Part shown: positions 10,582-20,288 of the stretch, piece by piece
Numbering within the stretch: the stretch's first letter is position 1
Layout of the letters: each line of letters starts with the position of its first letter
Source: a virus
Virus record (IMG/VR): IMGVR_UViG_3300036791_000154
Location: 1 to 52,616 of that record
DNA: 52,616 nucleotides
Strand: one strand, 5' to 3'
The notes under the pieces: model-generated
The model's input: the letters and a program-made list of their open reading frames with translations, nothing else
Told to the model about the DNA's origin: nothing
Databases searched by the model: none
Made by a program: the position numbers and the translations under genes

Positions 10582-11081
10582 TAGCCTACCCACCCTGTAG
10601 GATTCATGACAAGCTCAACTGAATACATAATCTGATTGGCAACAAAGCCACCCATTGGGCCAATTGTATTCAATTGCCCCACAGTTGTGGGGATATTGCG
10701 GGGTACTACGAGATGCTGCGCATCGATGGCCTCCAATGATTGACGCAAATACATCGCATCATTCATCGTTATTGCCGATGTATTTTCCATGTCTTGCACG
10801 TCAGGCGCGCTACCGTCATCGTTGATTGTTGGGCAGCATCTCACTAACGTTATAAAATACTCGGCTGACCTGCGCATGATTGCATGCATGATTGGTCGTG
10901 GAGAGTCTTGACTTTGAAAGTTGGTAATGATTCTCGATAGATGAATCGTCAGTTGCTCGCAGTCAAAAGCTACGTCCATGCCAGGCGCGCAATAGACACG
11001 CTCTGGGATAGAACACCCCAATGACGTAAGCTGATTCTGCGTCTCAGTCAAAAGACTTTGCGCGAATACGTGAAGATCCAT
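10581..11081 (-). CDS. Head-tail connector / tail terminator candidate
   Basis: A 166-residue protein between a connector and the gp10-like gene. The start overlaps the previous stop (TGATG). An N-terminal helix, a middle segment with CEQLTIHLSRI and a C-terminal IMYSVELVMNPTGWVG strand fit proteins annotated as neck or tail terminator in actinophages. No catalytic motif. The role is assigned by position more than by sequence. Confidence 0.6.
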   Translation of the reverse strand: MDLHVFAQSLLTETQNQLTSLGCSIPERVYCAPGMDVAFDCEQLTIHLSRIITNFQSQDSPRPIMHAIMRRSAEYFITLVRCCPTINDDGSAPDVQDMENTSAITMNDAMYLRQSLEAIDAQHLVVPRNIPTTVGQLNTIGPMGGFVANQIMYSVELVMNPTGWVG

Positions 11082-11371
11082 CAGAATTCAACCGCCTGCT
11101 TAATGCCCTTTTCGTTGACTAAATCAACCGTTGCCGTGTATCTCTGTCCAGGCGAATACTCGACATACTTGTGGACAGCTAAATTAGTGCTGCCTGCCAA
11201 TGGTTCGGCTTCGCCATCGCCCCAATCAACAACCCATTCTTCACCGCTATTGTTAACGGTGATTCTTATCGCGCCAGCAACTTTCTTGCTGTATTCAACA
11301 CCAATAACGCCTTCCCATCCAGCAGCACTTTTGCTAGGTTGTGATGGGGTAAACGGGTCCATGTATGTCAT
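11081..11371 (-). CDS. Small head-tail connector with PKD-like beta domain
   Basis: A 96-residue protein if it starts at ATG 11371, which overlaps the adaptor stop as ATGA; an in-frame ATG at 11383 is equally possible. VDWGDGEAEPL and YSPGQRYTATVDL form a PKD/Ig-like turn-and-strand pattern. Its position after the adaptor suggests the head-tail stopper or a neck protein, but PKD-like domains also decorate virions. Function uncertain. Confidence 0.55.
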   Translation of the reverse strand: MTYMDPFTPSQPSKSAAGWEGVIGVEYSKKVAGAIRITVNNSGEEWVVDWGDGEAEPLAGSTNLAVHKYVEYSPGQRYTATVDLVNEKGIKQAVEF

Positions 11372-12195
11372 GATGCTGGCCATGTCTGACGACGACCAAT
11401 ATTGACAGTATCTGGACTGAATACCATTGGCTTCCTTATCTGATGATTTGGATTGAATGACCTTAAAAACAAGTCAACTTGATACAACCCAGTAAAGCCA
11501 TCTTTCATAAACGTCATAGGGTCTAACACTGCAATGCTGACTCCCTGACGAGTTATGGAAGATACGCGCGATGGTAGTTTGCAGCTACCCGCTAACGCTG
11601 GTGTCATGGACTTGTAAATCTCGCTTGCTAATAGCGTCGCTGCGTTCGAGCCTGCTTGCGGTGGATCTTGGCCGAATGTGAATGAAACTGCGAATGTATT
11701 GGATTCATCCGTAGTTCTCGATAAATCTTGGCATGTCGGCCAACCTGAATAGTCTTGACGGACAAGCCACTTTCCATCATCGACTCGGTAGTCTGCTGGA
11801 TCCAATACTGCTCCATCAATCATCACACTTTCTACGCTGATAATTGGACTTCTACCTAAGCCGATAGTATGCGGGTAATTGCAGCCAGTGAATCCGCATC
11901 CGTAGCAGATTCCCCATAGCCAATTGGCGTTAAAGCCGAATCCCCAGCTATTAGTGCGCATTCTCGATGACCACATATGATCAGGGATTTGTTCTGGACG
12001 AGCAGTTGGCCTAACATCCGCTGACAAGCTTCCTGGATATTGCCTGCCAGATAACGCATAAAGAGTTTCGCTTGCTACTTCCACCGAGTTATCAAGACGC
12101 GCCTGCCCAGCCGTGTCATCAGCCGCAGGCGCATCATTCCCCAATAAATCCGATACATTCTGCGATGATGTCCACAGTTGAGCAGGCGCAGTCAT
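11368..12195 (-). CDS. Head-to-tail adaptor
   Basis: A 275-residue protein. I start at ATG 12195, preceded by GAAGGGAG about 11 nt upstream, because it follows the previous stop. The C-terminal two thirds match the actinophage adaptor pattern: DYRVDDGKWLVRQD, a FTFGQDPP strand, a LASEIYKSMTPALAGSCKLP helix and RVSSITRQGVSI. A Cys/Trp-rich middle segment (WGICYGCGFTGCNYP) is notable. It would sit under the portal and link capsid to tail. Confidence 0.8.
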   Translation of the reverse strand: MTAPAQLWTSSQNVSDLLGNDAPAADDTAGQARLDNSVEVASETLYALSGRQYPGSLSADVRPTARPEQIPDHMWSSRMRTNSWGFGFNANWLWGICYGCGFTGCNYPHTIGLGRSPIISVESVMIDGAVLDPADYRVDDGKWLVRQDYSGWPTCQDLSRTTDESNTFAVSFTFGQDPPQAGSNAATLLASEIYKSMTPALAGSCKLPSRVSSITRQGVSIAVLDPMTFMKDGFTGLYQVDLFLRSFNPNHQIRKPMVFSPDTVNIGRRQTWPAS

Positions 12196-12215
12196 GATAA
12201 CTTTGCTCCCTTCTA

Positions 12216-13064
12216 TTACGGTGCTTGCCCCACTTGCCAGGCAGTGCCATCCCAATAGGTATGGCTGTTGTCGCCGAGCACAACGTAATCGCCAGTAACC
12301 CATGCAGTTGTTGGCGATGCAACAATTGATGTGCTCATCTGCGAGAAGTTGGCCGGTGGAGACGCGCCTGCTGGCGTCCATGTTCCAGGTGTGCCAGCGG
12401 TTGCGCCTGTCGCAACTTGACCTGGAACTTTTTGCATGCCTATCTGAATGGTAGGCAATGTGTCGTCATACATGACCTGGACAACTTTACTGCTGTCGAA
12501 AGGCCAATCTCCCAGCGGACCATCGCCCCACGACGGATTCTCGATTGCGAATCCATCAAAGATTGTGGCCATTGAGTTAATGTCCACAGTGCGATTGCCT
12601 TTGCGCAAATACATACGCGGCCACAGCCAACGTAGATACGGTTGCCCTGCTGGCTGATATCCGTCCACGACATAGCGTGTCCACGCTTCTACGCCAATGC
12701 CATTGGGTGTCGGATCAGTCAACAATGCCGGGTACTGGAAGCCCATGACATCGGTGGGCTGTGCTGTTGCGTAGAAGATTTCCCCACCAGTCATTAGCAC
12801 TTCTAGCTCTGGGTCTGGAACACAAAGCTCTGTCTCAATCGTTAGACGCTTGAGTAAATCTGGCGTCCGATAAACAACGCACAGATTGCCACTAGCCCCA
12901 CGATTGCTGATTTCTTGCCCCGCTTCGATATCAGGGTTGAAATCGATTTTGACAAGCTGATCGCTGGTATACATGTTGTTTCCAGCAGCAGGTGATCCAT
13001 CAAAATCAAGAGCCGTTACTCTGATAGCCGCACATTGTAGTGAGGCTCCAGCCTGATTCGCCAT
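12216..13064 (-). CDS. Major tail (tube) protein candidate
   Basis: A 282-residue protein with an excellent ribosome site (GGGAGGCAAAAAGC-ATG). CAAIRVTALDFDGSP, YTSDQLVKIDF, IEAGQEISNRG and ETELCVPDPELEVLMTGG resemble actinophage major tail proteins. The C-terminal 50 residues form a separate short motif (TAWVTGDYVVLGDN, YWDGTAWQVGQAP) of the carbohydrate-binding type often appended to virion proteins. It lies between capsid and adaptor genes, not in the usual place before the chaperones, where no other tube candidate is found. Confidence 0.6.
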   Translation of the reverse strand: MANQAGASLQCAAIRVTALDFDGSPAAGNNMYTSDQLVKIDFNPDIEAGQEISNRGASGNLCVVYRTPDLLKRLTIETELCVPDPELEVLMTGGEIFYATAQPTDVMGFQYPALLTDPTPNGIGVEAWTRYVVDGYQPAGQPYLRWLWPRMYLRKGNRTVDINSMATIFDGFAIENPSWGDGPLGDWPFDSSKVVQVMYDDTLPTIQIGMQKVPGQVATGATAGTPGTWTPAGASPPANFSQMSTSIVASPTTAWVTGDYVVLGDNSHTYWDGTAWQVGQAP

Positions 13065-13079
13065 GCTTTTTGCCTCCCC

Positions 13080-13955
13080 TCACAATGTGATTGTTGTAGA
13101 AACGCGAGCGAATGCAACGCCATCCCACGACGCGCAAGCCATTCGATACGCACGAGTTTCCACAGTGTTTGTAACCTTGTTTAGCGCTTGATACATGTCT
13201 CCTTCTGGCCATGGAATAATCGAGCCGATTCTTACATCCGTTATTCCAGTTGCATAGATGTTGAAAGTACCCGTCGGTGCAACTGGCGGGCCACCCACCG
13301 AGCCAGGGTATAAACCATACCCAGAGCCAGGTACGAGAATCGTATCGCGAACAGTGAGAAGCAAATTACCATCTCGGCGCATTGCTCCTGCGGGTAGGTA
13401 AGCCGAAACCCACGCTGGCATATGGATAATCCCACGTCCACCATATGTCATCTGCGAGAGATAAGACTCGCAAATTGCGAGTGCCTCGACTACCGAAGTA
13501 GCGGTATAAAGATCCACACCGCTGCCTTGCTCTAAATACAAGTTATGGTATCCAGCAGCCTGCGTTAACAAGCCATGCCATAGCTCGTATTCAAGCAACT
13601 TTGGCGTTGCTGCATCGAGTAATCCTTGGGCGCGCTTCTGGTGTTCTGCAAGATCAGCGCCCATCGCTGAGCATGTGTACTTCGATGACAGAATGTATGG
13701 CGTCCAGAATCTTGCCGCCGCATTCTTTGTAACTGGAACAGCGATATTGTCTCCAGCACAAGCATCATCAATGTTTAGTTCACCATCGCTCAGCGGTAAA
13801 TAACTAAACCCTTGCTCCCATCTAACATCCGCAGTATCAATGGGATTTCTCGATGATCTAACGAGATTCACTGGCGATTGAGTTAGTGGCGCAGGATCGC
13901 TGACACCAGCGAATGCAACCATTGCACCCAATCCGAATTCAACAGTTTCTGTCAT
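13080..13955 (-). CDS. Virion structural protein next to capsid, role unassigned
   Basis: A 291-residue protein; I prefer ATG 13955 because AGGAGG then sits 5 nt upstream (the ATG at 13958 is too close). Segments RWEQGFSYLPL, ACAGDNIAVP, KLLEYELWHGLLTQAAG, GGRGIIHMPAWVSAYLP and TVRDTILVPGSGYGLYPG form a conserved-looking pattern I associate with actinophage structural genes beside the capsid. It may be a second capsid-lattice or decoration protein. No enzymatic residues are recognised. Confidence 0.6.
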   Translation of the reverse strand: MTETVEFGLGAMVAFAGVSDPAPLTQSPVNLVRSSRNPIDTADVRWEQGFSYLPLSDGELNIDDACAGDNIAVPVTKNAAARFWTPYILSSKYTCSAMGADLAEHQKRAQGLLDAATPKLLEYELWHGLLTQAAGYHNLYLEQGSGVDLYTATSVVEALAICESYLSQMTYGGRGIIHMPAWVSAYLPAGAMRRDGNLLLTVRDTILVPGSGYGLYPGSVGGPPVAPTGTFNIYATGITDVRIGSIIPWPEGDMYQALNKVTNTVETRAYRMACASWDGVAFARVSTTITL

Positions 13956-13990
13956 CATGGCCTCCTAATTACCATGGGGAGGTTTGATGA

Positions 13991-15652
13991 TCAGCCTGGA
14001 ACGTCGCCAGTATTGACGGTACCAGCCGAAAGTCCAGTCGGCTTGCATGTGATAGTGACCTTGAGAGATTCGTTGCCACGCATGGCCAAACCCTCAAAAT
14101 CCTCGCGCCAGATTTCGTAATCGTTGGTGCTGTTGAGCGTGGAATCCCGAACAACGCCAAGGTCAATCTGCCCGCCATCCAAGAACTGGAATGTGCCTTC
14201 TGCGAACAGATACGCGACGAATGTTGCTGGCCACAATTGAGCAGGTCCAGCAGCGGGCGGCGTCCACGGTGCTGCCAGAGTTTCTAGCAGCCAGATAGGC
14301 GAACAATTGCGCGCCATAAACCACGCATCGATATCAGCGTCACTGATCGCAAGCGGATCGCGATTGTCAGTGTCGTGCGCGAGTTCCATCGCGATGTCTG
14401 CTCGCATCATGTCATGCACCCAGTCAGGCAATGCCATACGCAGTACGGCATTCGCCAAACGATGCCGATATTCATACGACGAAATGATGCGATCGAGTGT
14501 CGTAAGAATCGTGCGCGCGGCACCCAAAACATCAGTAGCCGTAAGGGCAAGACTCGCTGCATCGATCGCAGTAACCAACTGCAATTCAGCAGTACGAGCA
14601 GCCGCAACATCCAGCAATGCCGTTTGCGCGGTAACTTGTTCAGGATTGAATTTGCCCAGCATATTGCCGACTTTGACACACACTGGGATGCCGTAGATTT
14701 CGGCTGATGTGAAAGGCTCACATACAACAGTCATGCAAGCCTTTGTTGCAGTACCGGCCTGATCCATCGCAACAGTCCATGGGACTGGCGGGGTGATCGC
14801 CGAGAGCTTTGGCGGCACCATGAATTGCACGCCACCGCGCGATGCACCGAAATTCGGCAATGCCGACTTCAATGGACGCACGGTATCGCCGATGGTCTCC
14901 ACCGTGTAGTCGATGGGCAATGGTGCGCAGATTCCACCATATGCCACAAGGGCTTTCGGCGCCATCGCTTCACGGAACTTGCGACTGTTCACAGTCGCAT
15001 CGTCGCCCAGTTGACGCTCTTCTGGGAATTCCTTGATAACCGATGCAACGAGAACATCGTCAGGCGTTCCACCGCGACCCAAGCCGTGAAGCTTGCGAAT
15101 GATTGCCTGCGACAGTTGATCACTGGTAGTGATTTCTTGTCCGACACCAAAGCCTGGAATATCGCCAGCAGCGACAAGGCGTGTCTTAACACGCATGCCA
15201 TTGTTGTTCTTTGCTGGAGGATTGCCCTTGCCAGCAACGCGATTCAGGCTTGGACGCTTCGGCTTCGCAGACGCCGCGACAGGCTCTGTTGCCTTTGTCG
15301 AAGATGAATCTAAACTGGAATCAGTTTCGTCATCATCTTCATCAGAATCAGAATCGCTACTGTCGTCGCTGCCAGAGTCAGCAGAATCCCCAGTAGGATC
15401 AGGATGAACATTGGCGCGCAATTCAGCAAGAGTTTCGGCAGCTTCTGCCTCAGCCGTTGCTTGCGCTTCTTGGGCGGCTCTGACATCTGAAATGGCTCCA
15501 CTGATACCATTGAGATCAGTCAGACTCCCACCGTCACTGTCTGCCTTATCGAATGCATCGATAAGCTCTTGCTCCAAGGCAGCAAGCTCATCAGAGGACA
15601 ATGTCCCCAGATTCGCAAGCCTTTCCTCGAATGCCGTTCTCCACTCTTCCAC
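13991..15652 (-). CDS. Major capsid protein with N-terminal scaffold-like extension
   Basis: A 553-residue protein starting at GTG 15652 with GGAAGG upstream. Residues 1-90 are helical; about 90-120 is an Asp/Ser-rich acidic linker; about 120-150 is basic and Pro/Lys-rich. This is the arrangement expected for a fused scaffold (delta) domain removed by the protease. The HK97-fold part starts near residue 160, with YGGICAPLPIDYTVETIGD, EIYGIPVCVKVGNM, LDVAAARTAELQLVTAID and the C-terminal REDFEGLAMRG. The protease gene lies immediately upstream. Confidence 0.9.
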   Translation of the reverse strand: MEEWRTAFEERLANLGTLSSDELAALEQELIDAFDKADSDGGSLTDLNGISGAISDVRAAQEAQATAEAEAAETLAELRANVHPDPTGDSADSGSDDSSDSDSDEDDDETDSSLDSSSTKATEPVAASAKPKRPSLNRVAGKGNPPAKNNNGMRVKTRLVAAGDIPGFGVGQEITTSDQLSQAIIRKLHGLGRGGTPDDVLVASVIKEFPEERQLGDDATVNSRKFREAMAPKALVAYGGICAPLPIDYTVETIGDTVRPLKSALPNFGASRGGVQFMVPPKLSAITPPVPWTVAMDQAGTATKACMTVVCEPFTSAEIYGIPVCVKVGNMLGKFNPEQVTAQTALLDVAAARTAELQLVTAIDAASLALTATDVLGAARTILTTLDRIISSYEYRHRLANAVLRMALPDWVHDMMRADIAMELAHDTDNRDPLAISDADIDAWFMARNCSPIWLLETLAAPWTPPAAGPAQLWPATFVAYLFAEGTFQFLDGGQIDLGVVRDSTLNSTNDYEIWREDFEGLAMRGNESLKVTITCKPTGLSAGTVNTGDVPG

Positions 15653-15682
15653 CGCTGATCACCTTCCAAACGTGGTAGTTGT

Positions 15683-15811
15683 TTACAACGTTTGGCAATA
15701 GGGATCAATGTTCAAAGCTACGTGAGAACCTTGATCTTGCTTGCCTGCTAAGCCATTGCTACGCAAGGCTTCGGCAATTGTAGCCTTATTTAATTGGACG
15801 GTGTACTTCAT
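15683..15811 (-). CDS. Small conserved-position protein between protease and capsid
   Basis: A 42-residue frame (MKYTVQLNKATIAEALRS... to DPYCQTL) that fills the gap before the capsid gene. Its ATG lies inside the last codons of the protease gene, overlapping by 26 nt. The ribosome site is weak (GAGAA next to ATG), so it may depend on translational coupling. Amphipathic helix then a short strand; function unknown. Confidence 0.45.
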   Translation of the reverse strand: MKYTVQLNKATIAEALRSNGLAGKQDQGSHVALNIDPYCQTL

Positions 15812-17615
15812 TTCTCAATGCAGTGCGAGCCTGTCGTGAAAGAATTTCTGTTGCTGTTGCAAGTGTTGAGTCTTGCTTTGCCTCCATAGTTTGCCCTTGC
15901 TCTGTCGATAGTTTCTTCATCCGATCACGCAAACGAATAACGTTCGTTGGCGTCATTGCACCAGCAGCAACCAATGCGACTGGACGTCCACTCGCCGTCC
16001 TTGCTTTCGGACGCTTGATTGGGAAGCCTTGAACATTAACGGCCAAAGCCGCAATCAATTCGAGATGTCCACCAATTTCTCGCCAGTCGCCAGACAATGC
16101 CGCGCCTCGCAAACGTCGTGGAGTAAGCTCATCAACGTCTGGTCTGAGAGCGCCAGCAACCCATATGCCGTAAGGGTCATCTCCAACGGCAATGTCAGCG
16201 ACAACAAGTCCAGTGTTGTCATAGTGCGCCTTTGAACTTTCGGGACTCTGCCAAATTTCAGCATGCCCGGTATTCATCGTGATTACCCCAGTAGGGATTG
16301 ATGATCCGTCATCAGACAGAACATATCCAGTAGTGAAGTATGCATAGTCAGATGCACTATGGGGCGCCCTCATGCAACTATCGAGATAGCCAATATGGCA
16401 ATCCGTCCACGCCGCAAGATGGCCATAAATTTGGCCATCTTCGGTAACGGTAATTGGGTTGATTTCATCGAACATTGGGTCTTCAAACCACTTGCTCGGC
16501 GGGGTAATCGGTGCAGCCGCAGCAGCAGTCAAACCGCTAAACACTCTTGGGGATTTCTGCATAACGTGCATACTCGGCCACCTTTCTCCATCGTATCCGG
16601 CCGATGCTGCCATCGCAGTTTCCCCAATGACTACATAGGCATCCTCGAATGCAGGGAATGGGCAGATTGTTGCGCCCATGATTCGCCCGCTGATAATTTT
16701 CTCGCCAAGCGTCACGCCATCGGCAGAGGCAGTGAATCCGAAAAGCAAGTCGAATAAATCCCAGTCGTCATTGTCCTCGACTTCATTGCCGTCAGCATCG
16801 ATCCACACTAGATCGCTTACGGCGTCGCCGATATCTGCGCTAACGCCTCTTAGCATGCCATCGCTAATAAGGCGCGCGACTTCTTGGGCATCAGCAGCCG
16901 TATCAAATTTCCCTTGTGCAGAAAGGATTGATGTGCCTTCTGGATATGGCTGGCCAGTGCGACCATCCACCGCATCTGGGTCAACTGGCTTACGCTCGAT
17001 GCCAGTCAATTTCCCAGCAAGGCTCGCGCCTTCATGGCCATATCCGCCGGTAGTCAGTTTCGCCATAGCTGGTAAGGGCAAACTTCTCCAGCTAAGTGCG
17101 TCGTTGTTGATAAAGCGACTGTCACCAGTCCAGACGCCTTCCATCAGCATGATAGGCATACTGAATGTGTTGTCTGATGTCTGATCCTGTGGGTCGGCAT
17201 TGTCAATAACGCCGACAGACTCACCATCAGCAGTAACGCCCGATGATTGCAAGTCTGGAGGCTCTGCGCCTGAATCCGCGATATGCTTTGACAAGTGATT
17301 GTAAACAGCGGTCTTTTCGTCCGCCGGGACACTATGTCCACCGCGCGCACCATTCAATGCTGCAATGCCCGATGAGCACGCCGTAGTGTTTGCTGCGCCA
17401 GGCGTCCCATCAGCATTGATATTGTGATGGGGAAAACTGTAGCTGGTCTTTGCGTCAGGATCGCCACTGGGATCAACGTATGCATGTGCCCCGCGTAAAT
17501 CAGATTCGTTAGCATTAACAGCCTTTGTAGCTGCGCCACCATCCCAGGTGCCAGTCGCATCAGTCGCAGTCGAGTGCGACCTAATGGGATCGAAAGTCTT
17601 TGTTTCTTTGGCCAT
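15786..17615 (-). CDS. Capsid maturation protease with N-terminal accessory domain
   Basis: A 609-residue protein between portal and capsid. Residues 10-110 form the domain often fused to actinophage proteases (YVDPSGDPDAKTSYSFPHH, IAALNGARGGHSVP, YNHLSKHI). Residues 125-330 carry the prohead-protease pattern: GVWTGDSRFI, GGYGHEGASLAGKLTGIER and GMLRGVSADIGD, where the Ser after GV is the likely nucleophile and the GHEG histidine a catalytic candidate. The rest is a long C-terminal extension. It would cleave the capsid scaffold domain. GAGGAG overlaps the portal stop. Confidence 0.85.
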   Translation of the reverse strand: MAKETKTFDPIRSHSTATDATGTWDGGAATKAVNANESDLRGAHAYVDPSGDPDAKTSYSFPHHNINADGTPGAANTTACSSGIAALNGARGGHSVPADEKTAVYNHLSKHIADSGAEPPDLQSSGVTADGESVGVIDNADPQDQTSDNTFSMPIMLMEGVWTGDSRFINNDALSWRSLPLPAMAKLTTGGYGHEGASLAGKLTGIERKPVDPDAVDGRTGQPYPEGTSILSAQGKFDTAADAQEVARLISDGMLRGVSADIGDAVSDLVWIDADGNEVEDNDDWDLFDLLFGFTASADGVTLGEKIISGRIMGATICPFPAFEDAYVVIGETAMAASAGYDGERWPSMHVMQKSPRVFSGLTAAAAAPITPPSKWFEDPMFDEINPITVTEDGQIYGHLAAWTDCHIGYLDSCMRAPHSASDYAYFTTGYVLSDDGSSIPTGVITMNTGHAEIWQSPESSKAHYDNTGLVVADIAVGDDPYGIWVAGALRPDVDELTPRRLRGAALSGDWREIGGHLELIAALAVNVQGFPIKRPKARTASGRPVALVAAGAMTPTNVIRLRDRMKKLSTEQGQTMEAKQDSTLATATEILSRQARTALRNEVHRPIK

Positions 17616-17621
17616 TGGATC

Positions 17622-20282
17622 TCACTCCTCGCTTTGGCTTTCTGATTCGCTGCTTTCTGGTTGTGTCCAATTGACGTAGAAATCGCAACCGCAACCATCA
17701 TGATCACCTGGCATGTAGTAATCACGATCAGGGAAATCCCCAGTGTTTGCAAGGACATCGTCCGTCCAGCCGTTAAACTCTGTGCCATCTAAATCAGCAT
17801 GCGGCTGAAATGGATTAGGCACATAACCATGTACCCACGTATAGCTGCCAACGTTTAAACCGTTATCCGATAAGGTGTCTGTAACAATCGGCCCAGACGT
17901 TATGCCAGTCATCGGCGTTACCGTCGTGGGATCACTATCGCCAAATTTCACGCCAGGGCTATTAGCGGTGGGTTGTCCGCCCGCTCTGCTGATGGCCTCT
18001 TTGATAAGATCCCACGGCACTAATTGTGTCGTTGTTATCTCTTCGGCTTCTCCAGCGACAGACGCCGAGTCACTGAGATATCCCTTTGCTACTTGGGACA
18101 ATCTCTGCTCAAGCCAACCCCAACCAGCGTCAGCACCCTCGCTCAAACGATCAGCCATATCAACGAAATCGCCGGTGGGCATCTTTAGCATTTTGGCAAT
18201 TGCATTGGCCGTATCAATGCTGGCAGAATCCATATACTCTTGCCACTCAGTTTGCAGTTGTCCCCATGAATTGCTGAGCAAAGTCTGCTCATCAAGTCCA
18301 GCAGCAGCGATCATCGCATTGCTAATCAGGAAGCAAAGCTCAATGTTTGAATGCCCCATGCACCATGCTCGCCCAGATGCTGTCTTACCAACGTTAGTGC
18401 GAATTCGCGCGCCAGCCTTTTCTAATGCTCGTGACATTGCCCCATTAGCGGCAGTCTGAATCTTCGCTGTTAGATCAGATTCAATGCGCGCTAATTTGGC
18501 ATTACCTGCTTTTATATGGGAGTCATCTGCCTTAGTTGCTGCGACTAACGATGCAACTGTCGGTGCTGGACTAGGCGGATTCGGCGTTGTTACTGGAGCA
18601 GGATTTCCTTGCTGTGGTTGACCATTTTGGGGTGGACCCTCACCAGAGCTGGGAGGCGATATCCCTGATGAGGGTCTCCCAACTGGCGCGCCTGCGGGAT
18701 TTTGAGTCGCGGGTGTGCCAGGCGCAGGAACTACAGCGCTAATATCGAGCGTTGTATCCATCCGCTTAATCAATTGCGCTGCAATTGTTGGATCAAGCCT
18801 TGTTTGTTTAACGACAAGTCTTTCTAGAATTTCTGTCTCGCTCGGTGCCATAGTCTCAGGGAAGCCCATGGTGTCGCGCAATCCCTCTTGCGATAAGGCC
18901 ATTCTGTCGTAAGCCTGAATCGCATCTTGACTGCGATCTGGGTGCCTCACAAGCCGCGTGGCATCATGCCATATCAAGACACGATTAACCCATAAAGGAT
19001 CTAGCCCTTCTGTCTCTGCGAGCATCACACGCAAATAGCCTGCGGTAAGAGCATCATCCATGACGATAATTAGCGGCTCGATATGGTCGCTAAACGTATC
19101 ATCAGAGACAGCCCATGCCGTCCAGTGATTGAGATCAGCCTTACCAGTAAGCACTTCTGCTGGAAGATCGATGCTCGTTGCAATGCGCTCGATTAGCTCG
19201 ACTCGCTTTTGAGCATTCGCAGCTTCTGGACGCGAAATTGTTACTTGCCTAACGGCTGCAAGTGCGTCCATTGGTCCGCGAACGATTAGCGGCACGATTG
19301 CGCTTGCACTGCCTTCATCCTGTATCGCAGTCATAGCAGCCGAGATTAACTCTTGCATAAATGGGTCTTGCTCTTCATCGTTGGCATCTTCGGCAGTGCT
19401 GGATTTTACGACGGTAAGACTGTCAGGCAAAAGCAGTAAACCGTTATTTGCTAAGCGGCTTCTACCGCTAGCGCGAACGTCGCGCGACAGAATTAATAGC
19501 TCTTCGCAGATGTCGAGAATGGCAGCAAATGGAGAGTCAGCTAACGCCTTGATACGCGGGTGTGGATACCAGAGTCGCGAATAAAAAGAGCCGCTAGGGA
19601 TAGGCTCTCCAGAGCCAGTCATGCCAGCTTCCTTGACTAAGATATCCCCATCATTTGTTGCCTTAACTTCACTGACGCTGCGTATCTCCCATAGCTCATC
19701 AGGGTTGTCTTGTGTGGGGCATAGCATCGGCGGCCAACCGATAAGACTGCACTCTCCAGCTACCTCGAAATTCTCGGTAACGTCACGCAAAAGCCCTGCC
19801 ATTGCTGATGGATTGGCAGCTAAGCGCTCCATCGCATCGGTAGCAGCCGCTAACACGTTTGCCGGGCATTCGTCGATTTGTTCAAGCGGTATTGGATCTA
19901 ACTCGCCTGGCATGTATGCCGCAGGGAATAGTTTTACGCGCCTGGCAGCATTGCCCAAGTATGTCGTGGCATAACGCAATTCACCTACTGAATCGCGATA
20001 AGCCCAGGCATCCTCTTGCCATGCTTGCCTAAGCTTTGTCAATCGCGCGGCTTCTGTGCGATTAACCGTCGTCCCATTGATTATGTTTGTTGCGCTCGCC
20101 ATAAGCGCGCGTTGTTGTCTTTTACCGTCTGGCGCAGTGCCCCAAAAGCCTTGTCGCCGTGGAAGAGTTTGCCCTTGCTGCTCTGGGGCTTCATGCTTGC
20201 TTGTTTGCGGGCGCGCGAATGGCAACACGGCATTGCTTTTATGCCCATTGTGTCTAGGCTCGTTGCGCTTCAATAGTGGCAT
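17622..20282 (-). CDS. Portal protein fused to MuF-like C-terminal domain
   Basis: An 886-residue protein. Residues 60-520 show the portal pattern (GNAARRVKLFPAAYMPGE, YPHPRIKALADSPF, ATSIDLPAEVLTGKADLNHWTAWAV, WHDATRLVRHPDRS). A Pro/Gly/Gln-rich linker spans about 545-600. The C-terminus is MuF-like: LDGTEFNGWTDD, DYYMPGDHDGCGCDF. Portal rings are the DNA gateway at one capsid vertex; MuF domains are minor head components. Fusion of the two is known in actinophages. A Ser/Glu-rich tail closes the protein. Confidence 0.9.
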   Translation of the reverse strand: MPLLKRNEPRHNGHKSNAVLPFARPQTSKHEAPEQQGQTLPRRQGFWGTAPDGKRQQRALMASATNIINGTTVNRTEAARLTKLRQAWQEDAWAYRDSVGELRYATTYLGNAARRVKLFPAAYMPGELDPIPLEQIDECPANVLAAATDAMERLAANPSAMAGLLRDVTENFEVAGECSLIGWPPMLCPTQDNPDELWEIRSVSEVKATNDGDILVKEAGMTGSGEPIPSGSFYSRLWYPHPRIKALADSPFAAILDICEELLILSRDVRASGRSRLANNGLLLLPDSLTVVKSSTAEDANDEEQDPFMQELISAAMTAIQDEGSASAIVPLIVRGPMDALAAVRQVTISRPEAANAQKRVELIERIATSIDLPAEVLTGKADLNHWTAWAVSDDTFSDHIEPLIIVMDDALTAGYLRVMLAETEGLDPLWVNRVLIWHDATRLVRHPDRSQDAIQAYDRMALSQEGLRDTMGFPETMAPSETEILERLVVKQTRLDPTIAAQLIKRMDTTLDISAVVPAPGTPATQNPAGAPVGRPSSGISPPSSGEGPPQNGQPQQGNPAPVTTPNPPSPAPTVASLVAATKADDSHIKAGNAKLARIESDLTAKIQTAANGAMSRALEKAGARIRTNVGKTASGRAWCMGHSNIELCFLISNAMIAAAGLDEQTLLSNSWGQLQTEWQEYMDSASIDTANAIAKMLKMPTGDFVDMADRLSEGADAGWGWLEQRLSQVAKGYLSDSASVAGEAEEITTTQLVPWDLIKEAISRAGGQPTANSPGVKFGDSDPTTVTPMTGITSGPIVTDTLSDNGLNVGSYTWVHGYVPNPFQPHADLDGTEFNGWTDDVLANTGDFPDRDYYMPGDHDGCGCDFYVNWTQPESSESESQSEE

Positions 20283-20288
20283 GGGCTA

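Noticed and set aside
17875-18459. Plus-strand frame opposite the portal gene
   Set aside because: Shadow of the portal-MuF coding sequence with no independent support.
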